A stretch of DNA of 37,284 bases from a virus, in IMG/VR virus record IMGVR_UViG_3300042868_003806, positions 1-37,284 of that record. The stretch is one strand, 5' to 3'. This document shows, piece after piece, positions 37,199 through 37,284 of this stretch. Below the pieces are notes generated by a model. The model had not been told where the DNA came from. It saw only the letters and a list, made by a program, of their open reading frames with translations, and made no database searches. The position numbers and the translations under genes are program-made. Within the stretch, counting starts at the first letter, position 1; the number at the start of each line of letters is the position of its first letter.

Positions 37199-37284
37199 AA
37201 GGATTTCGTTAGGGCACCCGCCCCAAGGCTATTCTAAAACTCGCTTGGCTAGACTGACTGTGGCTTGTGAGATAACTTGCTCAT
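37039..37284. repeat. Terminal redundancy, right copy (matches 1-246)
   Basis: The same sequence as bases 1-246 with about eight substitutions, denser in the last ~20 bases. See the left copy for how the changes fall in codons. Position 37039 would correspond to position 1 in a circular genome. Confidence 0.9.
37229..37284 (-). CDS. 3' fragment of the 1286-residue tail protein (window-edge copy)
   Basis: The last 17 codons and stop of a frame whose translation (EQVISQATVSLAKRVLE) matches the end of the large repeat protein, with Ile-Ser in place of Val-Ala. The rest lies beyond the window edge. This is the same gene met again in a circular reading, from a slightly different variant. Confidence 0.85.
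   Translation of the reverse strand, partial: EQVISQATVSLAKRVLE

Overview
The window looks like the essentially complete genome of a tailed, siphovirus-like bacteriophage that arranges its packaging and head genes in the order seen in phage lambda. No organism name can be read from the sequence. A Gram-negative host is inferred from a lysis cassette with an overlapping Rz/Rz1-type spanin pair and small lipoproteins. I see no integrase, no recognisable lysogeny switch, no DNA polymerase, no tRNA and no CRISPR array. Every credible gene lies on the minus strand, so transcription runs from high to low coordinates. Many neighbouring genes overlap by four bases (ATGA), and others by GTGA or TAATG. 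Bases 1-246 and 37039-37284 are the same sequence except for a handful of mostly silent differences. The simplest reading is a circular or circularly permuted genome of about 37.04 kb whose two ends come from slightly different strain variants.

Layout in transcription order, starting at the intergenic control region 25601-25846: a ParB-like protein, small terminase, two tiny membrane peptides, an HNH endonuclease, a GpA-type large terminase, a gpW-like connector, a gpB-type portal with extra C-terminal domains, a prohead protease with a nested scaffold, a decoration-like protein and the major capsid protein. A strong intrinsic terminator follows (17101-17137). Next comes a five-gene sugar-transfer cassette (13166-17065: a two-domain GT2-like enzyme, a small unknown protein, a Rossmann methyltransferase-like protein, a second GT2-like enzyme and a GT9-like enzyme). 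Then come tail and fibre genes (12.4-13.1 kb connectors, a 578-residue repeat fibre, a lectin-like protein), a small lipoprotein/XhlA-like membrane cluster, two paralogous tail-tube candidates, a tail assembly chaperone with a -1 frameshift, the tape measure, distal tail proteins and a 1286-residue repeat-rich tail protein.

Across the circular join, transcription continues into a 190-residue tail-tip protein and a lysis cassette (holin-like, i-spanin-like, o-spanin lipoprotein, M15 peptidase). After these come nucleic-acid genes: a MazG-like protein, a metallophosphoesterase, a minimal ligase, a nuclease-like protein, a recombination or single-strand-binding protein with an SSB-like tail, and a DnaD/DUF1376-like initiator. 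They continue with small HTH proteins, a candidate TET-associated-type DNA glycosyltransferase with an adjacent partner protein, a 3D-domain protein and small regulators, back to the control region.

The most interesting points are: the frameshift signal with its stop codon, slippery heptamer and downstream hairpin at 7400-7444; two independent glycosyltransferase systems (a virion- or host-surface-type cassette and a DNA-base-type enzyme); the nested lysis genes that ordinary ORF cut-offs miss; tandem duplications of tail genes; and the divergent redundant ends. Functional assignments come from reading motifs by eye; no database search was run.
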